Below, in pieces: positions 33,208 to 42,391 of a stretch of 64,000 nucleotides of DNA. The translations under genes were made by a program, and so were the position numbers. The notes under the pieces were generated by a model that ran no database searches, was not told the DNA's origin, and saw only the letters and a list, made by a program, of their open reading frames with translations. The stretch comes from CAZAPG01 sp964486935 (GTDB taxonomy: Bacteria; Chloroflexota; Anaerolineae; 4572-78; J111), in contig CAZAPG010000013.1 of assembly GCA_964486935.1 (NCBI GenBank), forward strand, positions 75,958 to 139,957. Direction: 5' to 3'. The first letter of the stretch is position 1; each line of letters opens with the position of its first letter.

Positions 33208-36207
33208 ATGTTGAATTTGTGGCAAACGCTAAAAACAAGCCATCCTGTTATCAAATTAATTATCGCCGGACTCTTTGCCGCCTGGCTTATGGTTGTTGCG
33301 GCCTTGATTGGAACTATCTTCCTGTTAAGAGAAAATCCCACTCAGGCGCAACTGCCCACCGAACAGCCAGCTCTGCCAAGCATAATCCTGATTCCCAATG
33401 CCGGGCCGCTGGATGCGCCGGTTATTGTCACCGGCCAGGATTGGCCGGCCGATACGGCGCTCTCTATTTACCTGACCCCGGCAAATGAAACCGGCCTGCC
33501 CAATTTTGCCATCGCCAGCACCACCACCGATGCCGACGGGAATTTTACGGCCACCATTTTCATTGCAGCCGATGCCCGCTGGCAAGAAACCGACCTGGTT
33601 AGAGTTGTAGCCAAAACCACCAACGACCAAAACACCAGCCAGGCTTACTACAAAATAATCCGGCAGTCGACCCCCACCGCTCCCACCGGCACGCCCTCGG
33701 CCACCATAGAGCCAACGGCCACGCCGCTGCCCGAAGCCACCCCTACCCCTACCTTCACCAACACACCAACCCCCCAACCGGGCAGCCCGCTGTTACTGGC
33801 CCTCACCGACCTGAACATTCGCAGCGGGCCGGGCGTCAACTACGCCATTTTGGGACTGCTGCGGGCCGACCAGACTGCCGAAATTACCGGCCGCAGCTAC
33901 GACGGCAAATGGTGGCAAATAAAATTTAGCGGGGCCGCCGATGGCCGCGGCTGGGTGTCGGCCAGTTATGTGGATACGCAAAACACCGCCAATGTGCCGG
34001 CAGTGCAGCCGCCCGCCGCGCCGGTTCCTCAACCTGCGCCATCGCCAACCCCGGTGGTCATCACCGACTGGCGGGGCGAATATTTCAACAACCCCAACCT
34101 GAGCGGCGCGCCGGCGCTGATTCGCAACGATGTTGCCATCAACTTTGATTGGGGCAGTGGCGCGCCCGCGCCCGGCCTCAACGCCGATAACTTTTCGGCC
34201 CGCTGGACGCGCACGCTCAACTTTCCGGCCGGAACCTATCGCTTCTACACCCGCGTTGACGACGGCGTGCGGCTGTGGATTGACAATACGCTGGTCATTG
34301 ACCAGTGGCGCGCATCCGCCCCAACCACCTACAGCGCCGTTGTAAATTTGAGCGGCGGCCCGCGCGTCATCAAAATGGAATATTTTGAAAGCGCCGTCAC
34401 CGCCGTGGCCCAGCTATCCTGGGAGTATCTGGAAAGCTTTCCGGAGTGGAAAGGCGAATATTTCAACAACCCCAACCTGAGCGGCGCGCCGGCCCTGGTT
34501 CGCAACGACTCGGTGCTTCAATTTTTCTGGGGGCCAAACCCGCCGGCCCCGGGCCTGCCCGCCGACAACTTTTCGGTGCGCTGGAGCCGCGATATCTACT
34601 TTTCCGCCGGTACCTACCGCTTTAAAGTGGTGGTTGACGACGGCGCCCGGCTGTGGGTTGATGATTACCTGCTTATTGACCGCTGGCGAACGGGCGCGCC
34701 CAGCACCCACACCGCCGATATCACCCTGGCCGAAGGAACCCACCGGCTGCGGCTGGAGTATTTTGACAACATTTACGACGCCCAAATTCGGCTTGACTGG
34801 GAGCGCCTGAGCAGCAGTTATCCCGATTGGAAGGCTGAATATTTCAACAACCGCAAGCTGGATGGCAGCCCGGTGCTGGTTCGCAACGAAACTAAAATTG
34901 ATTACGATTGGGGTACCGGCTCGCCCGCGGCCGGCATTCCCGCCGATAATTTCTCGGCGCGCTGGACTCGCAAGGCCAGGTTTGAGGCCGGCGCCTACCA
35001 GTTTAAGGTTACGGTAGATGATGGGGTTAGAGTGTGGATTGATGATGACCGCATTATTGATAGCTGGCAAGATGGCAGCGCCCGCACCATCGAGGCCACC
35101 CGCTCCCTGAGCGCCGGCGACCACAAAATAAGAATTGAATATTACGAACGCAGCGGCGACGCCCAAATCAAGGTGCGCTGGCAGAAGCTGGCAGAGCCAA
35201 CCAACCAATTGCCGCAGGCCAAACCCGGCGGGCCATACATTGTTAACGAGGGCGCTCAAGTAACCTTTGATGGCCGCGCCTCTACCGATCCGGACGGCGC
35301 TATTGCCAGATACGAATGGGATTTGAACTACAATGGGCGAGACTTCGTCATCAATGCCACCGGCCCCACCGCCAGCACCCAATATCCCGACGGGCCGGCC
35401 GCCATTGTCGTAGCCCTGCGCGTTACCGACGACAAAGGCGCCAGTCATCTGGCTACCACACTGGTAACAGTCAACAACATAGCGCCCACGGTTCAGGCTG
35501 GCGGGCCATACACCGGGCCGGTAGACAGGTTGATAACCATGGCCGGCGCCGCCATCGACCCCGGCTCAGTTGACCAGACCGGCCTGCTGTATCGCTGGGA
35601 TTTTGGCGACGGTCAACAGGGTAACGGGCCAATTGTCAGCCATAGCTACGCGCAGACCGGCGTCTACACTGTTACTCTGACGGTAACAGATAAAGATGGC
35701 GCTCAAGGGCAGGCGACCACTACGGCGCAAGTCACTGCTGCTGACTCGTCAACGGCTACACCAACGCCAACAGCCACGGCCACACCAACCGAAACGGCCA
35801 CCGCTACGGCTACACCAACCGAAACGGCCACAGCCACGGCCACACCGACGGAAACGGCCACGGCTACGGCCACGCCAACCGAAACGGCCACGGCTACAGC
35901 CACGCCAACCGAAACGGCCATGCCGGAAAATCAACCGCCCCAGGCCAGCATCAGCGGGCCAAACAGCGGATTGGTCAATGAATTGCTGGCTTTTGACGGC
36001 AACAACTCTACCGATAGCGACGGCGTTATTGCCGGCTACGTATGGAACTTTGGCGATGGGTCGCCAGATATTGCCGGCAACCCGGTAACGTATAGTTACA
36101 GCCAGCCGGGAACCTACCCCATCACCCTGACTGTTACCGATGACGATGGCGCCAGCAACACGGCTACCGCTACTGTCACCATTGTCGAGCCGGTTGGGCC
36201 TCAATAA
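33208..36207 (+). CDS. Surface protein with SH3b, three PA14 and PKD domains
   Basis: This 999-residue protein has one N-terminal transmembrane segment (about 15-43) followed by an IPT-like domain (about 55-150), a Thr/Pro linker and an SH3b domain (about 195-255, 'LNIRSGPGVNYAILG'). Three PA14-like repeats come next, each starting near 'GEYFNN' (about 289, 415 and 549) with 'VDDGVRLWIDN'-type strands. Two PKD-like domains follow (about 672 and 765), then a Thr/Ala-rich repeat region and a last PKD-like domain ('YVWNFGDGSPD'). PA14 and SH3b suggest glycan or cell-wall binding. GGAGG precedes the ATG. No catalytic module is seen. A strong hairpin follows at 36236-36270. Confidence 0.85.
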   Translation: MLNLWQTLKTSHPVIKLIIAGLFAAWLMVVAALIGTIFLLRENPTQAQLPTEQPALPSIILIPNAGPLDAPVIVTGQDWPADTALSIYLTPANETGLPNFAIASTTTDADGNFTATIFIAADARWQETDLVRVVAKTTNDQNTSQAYYKIIRQSTPTAPTGTPSATIEPTATPLPEATPTPTFTNTPTPQPGSPLLLALTDLNIRSGPGVNYAILGLLRADQTAEITGRSYDGKWWQIKFSGAADGRGWVSASYVDTQNTANVPAVQPPAAPVPQPAPSPTPVVITDWRGEYFNNPNLSGAPALIRNDVAINFDWGSGAPAPGLNADNFSARWTRTLNFPAGTYRFYTRVDDGVRLWIDNTLVIDQWRASAPTTYSAVVNLSGGPRVIKMEYFESAVTAVAQLSWEYLESFPEWKGEYFNNPNLSGAPALVRNDSVLQFFWGPNPPAPGLPADNFSVRWSRDIYFSAGTYRFKVVVDDGARLWVDDYLLIDRWRTGAPSTHTADITLAEGTHRLRLEYFDNIYDAQIRLDWERLSSSYPDWKAEYFNNRKLDGSPVLVRNETKIDYDWGTGSPAAGIPADNFSARWTRKARFEAGAYQFKVTVDDGVRVWIDDDRIIDSWQDGSARTIEATRSLSAGDHKIRIEYYERSGDAQIKVRWQKLAEPTNQLPQAKPGGPYIVNEGAQVTFDGRASTDPDGAIARYEWDLNYNGRDFVINATGPTASTQYPDGPAAIVVALRVTDDKGASHLATTLVTVNNIAPTVQAGGPYTGPVDRLITMAGAAIDPGSVDQTGLLYRWDFGDGQQGNGPIVSHSYAQTGVYTVTLTVTDKDGAQGQATTTAQVTAADSSTATPTPTATATPTETATATATPTETATATATPTETATATATPTETATATATPTETAMPENQPPQASISGPNSGLVNELLAFDGNNSTDSDGVIAGYVWNFGDGSPDIAGNPVTYSYSQPGTYPITLTVTDDDGASNTATATVTIVEPVGPQ
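35791..35920 (+). repeat. 30-bp tandem repeat encoding a Thr/Ala-rich linker
   Basis: Units begin with gaaacggcca at 35791, 35821, 35851, 35881 and 35911 (30-bp period, four full copies plus a part), encoding ETATATATPT-type decapeptides. Differences between units are mostly synonymous. Confidence 0.9.
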
Positions 36208-36235
36208 TCCATTTACAAGTTGACACATAAATAGT

Positions 36236-36270
36236 GCCTGTCTCCGGTTGGCAACTAACCGGAGACAGGC
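36236..36270 (+). terminator. 14-bp hairpin, probable terminator
   Basis: GCCTGTCTCCGGTT (36236-36249) and its complement (36257-36270) form a perfect stem with a 7-nt loop, 29 nt after the stop. It is followed only by a weakly T-rich tail (GCTTTGCGCTGTTT). Confidence 0.6.
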
Positions 36271-36313
36271 GCTTTGCGCTGTTTGCGAACGACGTCCACA
36301 GATTTAATAATTT

Positions 36314-36425
36314 GAGTTCGGAAAATCACCCTTCAATACAGGCTTGCCGCCTTACTCAGGATGATTTTCCTCACATTTCGCGTCCTGAGCCTGACGAAGG
36401 GGGCGCATTACGAATTATCGAACTC
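36314..36425. repeat. Nested palindromic intergenic repeat
   Basis: GAGTTCG (36314-36320) pairs with CGAACTC (36419-36425), and inside it GGAAAATCA pairs with TGATTTTCC, TCAGGA with TCCTGA and CCCTTC with GAAGGG. It fills most of the 267-bp gap before the histidine kinase. No gene is seen there. Confidence 0.5.
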
Positions 36426-36474
36426 AGGTTAATATATTAGCCTGTTTTATGGTATTATTTTTTTAGGTGCAAAA

Positions 36475-39174
36475 TTGTTAAAATATTTATCCAGAATTTC
36501 CTTTGCCAATTTAAGAGTTCGCCTGTTGCTGCTGGTGCTGCTGGCCATTATTCCGGCGCTGGGGTTGATGCTATACACCCACCTTGGCTTACGCCGCATG
36601 GTTGTAGAGGATGTTAGAGATGGCGCGCTGCGCCTGGCCCGGCTGGCCTCTAACGACCAGAAAGACACCATCAGAGATACACGGCAACTGCTGTTTGCTA
36701 TGGCCCAACTGGCCGAAGTGCGCGGCGGCAATCCCGATAGCTGCTCGGCCTTTTTTGCCCAGCTTTTACAACAATACCCGCAGTATCTCACTTTGGGCGT
36801 TATTAGCCCCGATGGCCATATTTTTTGCAGCGCCTATCCCCCCAGTGGGCCGCCCAATGTAGCGGACCAACCCTATTTTCAACAGGTGCTTGAAACCAGA
36901 GATTTTGCCGTGAGCAATTATCAAATTGACGCGATTAGCAAAAAGGCCTTTCTTAACTTTGGCTACCCTGTGCTCGATGAGTCAAACCAGATTCAGTCTG
37001 TGGTATTTGCCTCGCTGGATTTGAGCTGGCTCAACCAACTGGCCGCCGAAGCTCAATTGCCGCCCGGCTCCACCTTTACCGTTATTGACCGCAACGGCAC
37101 TATTTTAGTGCGCTACCCCAACCCGGAAGTCTGGGTGGGCCAATCGGTTGCCGAAGCCCCAATTGTTGAGACCATCCTTGGCCAACAAAGCGAGGGCACC
37201 ACCGAAGCTGTTGGCGTAGATGGCGTATCCAAGTTATTTGCCTACACTCCACTTTTTGGCGGCGTAGGCAATGGCGATGTTTATGTAACCGTCGGTATTC
37301 CCTCCAACGTGGCTTTTGCCCAAGCCAACCGCCTTTTGGCCCAAAATTTGCTGGGGCTGAGTTTGGTAACATTGCTGGCTATTTTTGCCGCCTGGTTTGG
37401 CGGCTACTGGTTTATTTTGCGCTGGATCAATGAGCTGGTTAACGCCGCCCGACGCCTGAGCACCGGTAATTTAAGCGCCCGCACCGGCCTGCCCCACGGC
37501 CAGGATGAATTGAGCCGGCTGGCCCGCGCTTTTGACCACATGGCCGAATCGCTTGAGCAGCGCGTGGCCGAGCGCAACCAGGCCCTGATTGCCCTGCGAG
37601 AAACTCAGCGTACCCTCTCCACCCTGTTAAGTAACCTGCCCGGCATGGCCTATCGCAGCCAAAACAACCGGGAGCGGACGATGGTGTTTGTTAGCCAGGG
37701 TTGTTGCGAGCTAACCGGTTACACCCCGGCCCAATTGGTTGATAACAATACCGTGGCCTATGGCAACCTGATTCACCCCGATGATAAAGAGCGCGTCTGG
37801 AACAAAATTCAAACTGCGTTACGAGAAACCACCCCCTTTAGACTCACCTACCGGCTAGTTACCGCCCAGAACGAGGAAAAATGGGTGTGGGAGCAGGGCC
37901 GGGGCGTTTTTTCAACCGAAGGCAAGCTGCAGGCTCTGGAAGGCTTTATTACCGATACCACCGAGCGCGTGCTGGCTTACCAAAACCTGGAGTCTCGTGT
38001 GGCCGACCGCACCAGGGCGCTGCTGGCGCTGTACGATGTAACCGCCGTAGCCAGCGAGTCGCTGGATTTGGAAACCATTCTCACCCGGTCGCTGGAGCGG
38101 CTGCTGGCAGTAATGGAATTTGAAATCGCCGTCATCCACCTGCTGGATGAGTCCCGCGAAGAGCTGTTTTTGGCAGCCCAACGCGGCGCAGCCGTTGACG
38201 AGATGATTCAAAAAGAGATTTTTCCGCCCGATAATCTACTGGTCAATTGGGTATTTAAGCAAGGCCAACCCGTAGTGCTGCCCAACCAGGCCACCCAAAC
38301 GCAATTTTTGGCCGAGGTGCCGGCCAAACTTGCGCGGCCTTACGTTGGCGTGCCCATGCGGGCCAAAGGGCGCGTATTGGGGGTGTTGAGCGTTTTTGGC
38401 AAAAACGGCGCGCAATTTAAGCCCGATGAAGTGGCTCTGCTCGACTCGATTGCCGACCAGATTGGCGTAGCCGTAGAAAACGGTATTCTGTACCAGCAAG
38501 CCGAACAACTGGCCGTGATGGAAGAGCGCAGCCGCCTGGCCAGAGAACTGCACGACTCGGTCACGCAATCGCTCTACAGCCTGACCCTTTTTGCCGAAGT
38601 GGGCCGGCGCGCCGCCGGAGCCGGCAACCTGGAGCAGGTGCTGGATTATCTGGGTCGATTGGGCGAGGTGGCCCAGCAAACCCTCAAAGAAATGCGCCTG
38701 CTGGTGTACGAACTGCGAACCGCAGCCCTTGAAACAGAAGGGCTGGTGGGCGCTTTGCAGCAGCGGCTGGATGCCGTTGAAAAACGGGCCGGCGTAGAAG
38801 CCCGGCTGCTGGTAGAATCAATTACAGAATTGCCGGCCATTGTAGAAGAGGGGCTATACCGCATTGCCCAGGAAGCCCTCAACAACGCGCTCAAACACGC
38901 CACCGCCGGCGCGGTTACGGTCACAATTAATGTTGACGACCAGCACGCCATCCTGACTGTTGCCGACGACGGCCGCGGCTTTGACCCGGCCAAAATCAAT
39001 AACCAGGGCGGTATGGGTTTGACCAGCATGCGCGAGCGCGCCGAACGATTGGGCGGCTCATTTTCCATTCAATCACAACCGGGCCAGGGGGCTACTATTC
39101 GCGTTACCCTGCCCACCCGCCGAAGCTGGTCCAGGCCGGTGCTGCCCGTAGAAACTGCCGAGGTGTCCCCATGA
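36475..39174 (+). CDS. Membrane sensor histidine kinase (Cache-HAMP-PAS-GAF-HisKA_3)
   Basis: This 899-residue kinase has transmembrane segment 1 at about 17-35, an extracellular double-Cache-like region (40-280), segment 2 at about 290-311, HAMP (312-365), PAS (about 380-500) and GAF (about 520-675). A NarX-type HisKA_3 domain carries phospho-acceptor H693 in 'ARELHDSVTQSLYSL', and a HATPase follows (about 785-885). It should phosphorylate the NarL-type regulator whose gene overlaps by 4 nt (ATGA). The start is TTG at 36475 with AGGTG 6 bases upstream; the next ATG lies inside the first membrane segment. The Cache domain suggests a small-molecule signal, identity unknown. Confidence 0.9.
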   Translation: MLKYLSRISFANLRVRLLLLVLLAIIPALGLMLYTHLGLRRMVVEDVRDGALRLARLASNDQKDTIRDTRQLLFAMAQLAEVRGGNPDSCSAFFAQLLQQYPQYLTLGVISPDGHIFCSAYPPSGPPNVADQPYFQQVLETRDFAVSNYQIDAISKKAFLNFGYPVLDESNQIQSVVFASLDLSWLNQLAAEAQLPPGSTFTVIDRNGTILVRYPNPEVWVGQSVAEAPIVETILGQQSEGTTEAVGVDGVSKLFAYTPLFGGVGNGDVYVTVGIPSNVAFAQANRLLAQNLLGLSLVTLLAIFAAWFGGYWFILRWINELVNAARRLSTGNLSARTGLPHGQDELSRLARAFDHMAESLEQRVAERNQALIALRETQRTLSTLLSNLPGMAYRSQNNRERTMVFVSQGCCELTGYTPAQLVDNNTVAYGNLIHPDDKERVWNKIQTALRETTPFRLTYRLVTAQNEEKWVWEQGRGVFSTEGKLQALEGFITDTTERVLAYQNLESRVADRTRALLALYDVTAVASESLDLETILTRSLERLLAVMEFEIAVIHLLDESREELFLAAQRGAAVDEMIQKEIFPPDNLLVNWVFKQGQPVVLPNQATQTQFLAEVPAKLARPYVGVPMRAKGRVLGVLSVFGKNGAQFKPDEVALLDSIADQIGVAVENGILYQQAEQLAVMEERSRLARELHDSVTQSLYSLTLFAEVGRRAAGAGNLEQVLDYLGRLGEVAQQTLKEMRLLVYELRTAALETEGLVGALQQRLDAVEKRAGVEARLLVESITELPAIVEEGLYRIAQEALNNALKHATAGAVTVTINVDDQHAILTVADDGRGFDPAKINNQGGMGLTSMRERAERLGGSFSIQSQPGQGATIRVTLPTRRSWSRPVLPVETAEVSP

Positions 39175-39830
39175 CAGAAACCATTCGCATTCTTATTGCC
39201 GACGACCACGCCGTGGTGAGAGAGGGCCTGCGGCTGCTCATTAGCAGCGAGCCGGGCATGGAAGTAGTTGGCCAGGCCGCCGATGGCGCAGAAGCCGTGC
39301 AAATGGCCCAAAAATTAACGCCCGATGTAATTTTGCTGGATTTGGTAATGCCCAACAAGGATGGTATTCAGGCTATTACCGAAATAAAACACCAAAACCC
39401 GGAGGCCCGAATTTTGGTGTTGACCAGCTTTGCCGAGGATGACAAAGTATTTCCGGCCATTAAAGCCGGCGCGTTGGGTTATTTGCTAAAGGACTCCTCG
39501 CCGCAAGAGCTATTGCAAGCCATTCGCGATACGCGCCAGGGCGAGTCCTCGCTGCACCCGGCCATTGCCCGCAAGCTCATTAAAGAAATCAACCGCCCCG
39601 CCGCCGATTTGCCGCCGGCTGAAAAATCTCTGACCGAGCGCGAGGTAGAAGTGCTAAAACTGGTGGCCCAGGGGTTGTCTAACCAGGAAATTGCCGACCG
39701 GCTGATTATCAGCGAGCGCACCGTGCGTACCCATGTGGGCAATATTTTAGACAAACTACACCTGGCCAACCGCACCCAGGCGGCCCTGTACGCCTTTAGA
39801 GAGGGTCTGGCCGATGACTCAAGTTCATAG
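39171..39830 (+). CDS. NarL/LuxR-type response regulator
   Basis: This 219-residue regulator has a receiver domain with phospho-acceptor D57 ('VILLDLVMP') and acidic pair D11/D12. The C-terminal LuxR helix-turn-helix (about 150-210) reads 'LTEREVEVLKLVAQGLSNQE...SERTVRTHVGNIL'. It is the output partner of the upstream kinase. The 3' end overlaps the convergent radical SAM gene by 6 nt. Target genes are unknown. Confidence 0.92.
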   Translation: MTETIRILIADDHAVVREGLRLLISSEPGMEVVGQAADGAEAVQMAQKLTPDVILLDLVMPNKDGIQAITEIKHQNPEARILVLTSFAEDDKVFPAIKAGALGYLLKDSSPQELLQAIRDTRQGESSLHPAIARKLIKEINRPAADLPPAEKSLTEREVEVLKLVAQGLSNQEIADRLIISERTVRTHVGNILDKLHLANRTQAALYAFREGLADDSSS

Positions 39831-40718
39831 CCGCCACCAGCCCGGGGACCGCCGCTCATCGAGCCTGAAGCCGGCCTGCCGGGCCAGTTGCAGCGCCTCT
39901 TTATACTCCGGCGGCGTTACCCCGCGATTAATTTCGGCATACTTGCCGGCGTTTACCTTGCCGGCCGGATAATACTGGTCCATCACGTTGACATACAACT
40001 CCGGCCCAATTTCTCCGGCTAAAAACTCAAATATTTGCCGGGTTTCATGTAGCAAGCCCGGCATCACCAAATGGCGCACCAGTACCCCCCGTTTGGCCAG
40101 GCCGCGCTCGTCAAACTTTAGCGGCCCTACCTGCCGGTACATCTCTTTAATTGCGCGACAGGCCGCTTCGGCGTAATCTTTGGCCTTCAAATAGCGCAGC
40201 GAAAGCTGGCTGTCCCAAAATTTGAAATCGGGCATGTAGATATCAACCACGCCATCCAGCCAGCGCAGGCTCTCCATAGAGTCATACGCCGAGGTGTTAT
40301 AAACAATGGGCAGCCGCAGCCCGGCTTCCACGGCCAGCGGCAGCGCCTCCAATATCTGCGGCACCACGTGCTCAGGCGTCACAAAGTTAATATTGTGACA
40401 ACCCAAATCCTGCAATTCCAGCATCATCGAGGCCAGCCGGGCCGGGCCAACTTCCTGGCTTTTTTCGGCCTGGCTGATATCGAAATTCTGGCAAAAAACG
40501 CAGCGCAGATTGCACATACCAAAAAAGATGGTGCCGCTGCCGCGCCAACCTCGCAGGCAATCCTCTTCGCCAAAGTGAGGAAAGTAGCTAGAGACCTGGG
40601 CGTAGCGCCCGCTTTTGCAGGCGGCGGTTTTATCGGTCAGCCGGTCAACGCCGCAGTTGCGCGGGCAAACGTAGCACTCTTTTAAGCTGGCTACGGCTTC
40701 TTCGGCCCGGCGCTGCAA
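39825..40718 (-). CDS. Radical SAM protein, PflA-like activating-enzyme family
   Basis: This 297-residue protein has the radical SAM cluster motif CxxxCxxC at C69, C73 and C76 ('GMCNLRCVFCQ'). An N-terminal Cys-rich segment (C15, C18, C22, C34) marks the PflA-related subgroup of uncharacterised activases. The likely start is TTG at 40718. Upstream codons still read like the family's N-terminus ('YLPPHRNGEL') but are cut off by an in-frame TGA, so the protein may be slightly truncated. The substrate is unknown. The gene is monocistronic and convergent with the response regulator. Confidence 0.8.
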   Translation of the reverse strand: MQRRAEEAVASLKECYVCPRNCGVDRLTDKTAACKSGRYAQVSSYFPHFGEEDCLRGWRGSGTIFFGMCNLRCVFCQNFDISQAEKSQEVGPARLASMMLELQDLGCHNINFVTPEHVVPQILEALPLAVEAGLRLPIVYNTSAYDSMESLRWLDGVVDIYMPDFKFWDSQLSLRYLKAKDYAEAACRAIKEMYRQVGPLKFDERGLAKRGVLVRHLVMPGLLHETRQIFEFLAGEIGPELYVNVMDQYYPAGKVNAGKYAEINRGVTPPEYKEALQLARQAGFRLDERRSPGWWRL

Positions 40719-40828
40719 CTCGCCGTTGCGGTGCGGGGGCAGATAGGCCGCTCAAAACCGGCCACCTCAATTCTGTATTGTGCAGAGGAAAAAAGTGTAC
40801 CCATTGTTCTGGCCTCCATTGAAAATAG

Positions 40829-40898
40829 CCCTCACCCCCAACGCCTCTCCCAAAACTGAGAGAGGAGAGTGGCGGCCTGCGGGCCAACGGGGTGAGGG
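40829..40898. repeat. CCCTCACCCC palindromic repeat
   Basis: CCCTCACCCC (40829-40838) and GGGGTGAGGG (40889-40898) are complementary, with an inner CCTCTC/GAGAGG stem. It lies in the 372-bp gene-free stretch 40719-41090, which otherwise shows only a good -10-like TATAAT at 40991-40996 upstream of the next gene. Confidence 0.65.
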
Positions 40899-41090
40899 TC
40901 AAGGGGTTGCGGTTAGTATACCCGGCTGGTTGCCCTCCGTCAACGCCTGAAATAGCCATATTAGGCAATAGCAAAATTTTTTTTTCAGGGTATAATTTTA
41001 GTAACTTGCTCTTTAATAATTTCTATACCGCTGCGAGTCGCCACAATCAAAGCCGGCGCAGGCCAAAGCCGGTTTAGCGAGGAAGAATAA

Positions 41091-42242
41091 ATGAGTGGCA
41101 AACACAATTACAACCCGGTTGTACTGGTGGTAGACGACACGCCGATTACGCTTGAGTTAATGACCAGATACCTGAAGCGAGCCAAATACCATGTGTTAAC
41201 TGCTCAAACCGGCCACGCCGCCATTCGGCTGGCTCAGGATGTTCAGCCCGACCTGATTTTGCTCGATGTAAGCATGCCGGAGATGGACGGTTTTGAAGCC
41301 TGCCAACAGCTAAAGGCTAATCAAACGACCAAAGACATCCCCGTTATCTTTACCACCGCCCTGACCGATATGAACAGCAAACTCGAGGGGTTTAGGGTTG
41401 GCGGTGTAGATTATGTAACCAAACCGATTAATGGCCGAGAGGTTCTGGCCCGGGTTGACACCCATTTAACCATTCGCAGTTTGCAGAAAAAATTGCAGGC
41501 CGAAATTATCGAACGGAAAAAAGCCGAAGAAGCTTTGCGACAATATGCCGCCGAGCTTCAGCTTCAAAATCAGGAGCTTGACGCTTTTGCTCACACCGTA
41601 GCCCACGACCTAAAAAATCCGTTGGGCGCTATCCAGGGTATTGCCGAAATATTAGTTGCGGAACACAGCCATTTTTCTGTGGAAGAAATTCACGAGTCTT
41701 TGCAGGCAATTGCCCGCAGCGGCCGCAAAGCCAGTAATATTGTTGACGAGTTGCTGATACTGGCCAGCGTTCGCCGCAGCGATATTACCCTGCTTCCATT
41801 AGATATGGCCGCCATTATCAGCGAGGCCCAGCAGCGATTGGCCGATATGATTGCCGATAACAAGGCTGAATTCATTTTACCCGCCAACTGGCCGGTTGCT
41901 TTGGGGCACGCCCCCTGGGTTGAAGAAGTGTGGGTAAACTATATTTGTAATGCCATAAAATATGGCGGCCAGCCCCCCCAAATAGAGCTGGGCGCTACCC
42001 TTCAACCCGATGATACCATTTGCTTTTGGATAAAGGATAACGGGCCGGGCCTTTCTGCTGAAGAGCAGCAAAAATTATTTACGCCCTTTACCCGGCTTGG
42101 CCAGGTTAGGGCGCAAGGATACGGCCTGGGGCTATCAATTGTTGAGCGCATTGTAGAAAAACTCGGTGGCCGGGTTGGCGTAAAAAGCGATGGTATTGAC
42201 GGCCAGGGCAGCGTATTCAGCTTTACCCTGCCGGCTGCCTGA
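41091..42242 (+). CDS. Response-regulator/histidine-kinase hybrid
   Basis: This 383-residue soluble protein has an N-terminal receiver domain (phospho-acceptor D59 in 'LILLDVSMPEMDG'), a short coiled linker (about 130-165), HisKA with H172 ('AHTVAHDLKNPLGAI') and a HATPase with 'WIKDNGPGL' and 'GYGLGLSIV'. There is no membrane segment, so it senses or relays an intracellular signal. The receiver-first order suggests that another kinase feeds it. GAGGAAG precedes the ATG. No partner regulator is adjacent. Confidence 0.9.
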   Translation: MSGKHNYNPVVLVVDDTPITLELMTRYLKRAKYHVLTAQTGHAAIRLAQDVQPDLILLDVSMPEMDGFEACQQLKANQTTKDIPVIFTTALTDMNSKLEGFRVGGVDYVTKPINGREVLARVDTHLTIRSLQKKLQAEIIERKKAEEALRQYAAELQLQNQELDAFAHTVAHDLKNPLGAIQGIAEILVAEHSHFSVEEIHESLQAIARSGRKASNIVDELLILASVRRSDITLLPLDMAAIISEAQQRLADMIADNKAEFILPANWPVALGHAPWVEEVWVNYICNAIKYGGQPPQIELGATLQPDDTICFWIKDNGPGLSAEEQQKLFTPFTRLGQVRAQGYGLGLSIVERIVEKLGGRVGVKSDGIDGQGSVFSFTLPAA

Positions 42243-42391
42243 TTGGGTAAATGATAAATTAAACACCCCTCATATTGGGTTCCCTGTTTGACGACTCGCC
42301 CCTATTTGCTTATCATGTTGAACGCATATTGTTTGATTCCGGCCCGTCTGCGCCCTGTGCATGGACGGGTCAAATATTATCGGGGATATTT

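Noticed and set aside
33093..33488. Plus-strand frame overlapping the start of the PA14 protein
   Set aside because: It overlaps the better-supported ATG at 33208, which has GGAGG and a membrane segment, and it shows no domain.
35791..35920. 30-bp repeats considered as CRISPR
   Set aside because: The units are contiguous, in frame, and encode a Thr/Ala linker; there are no spacers.
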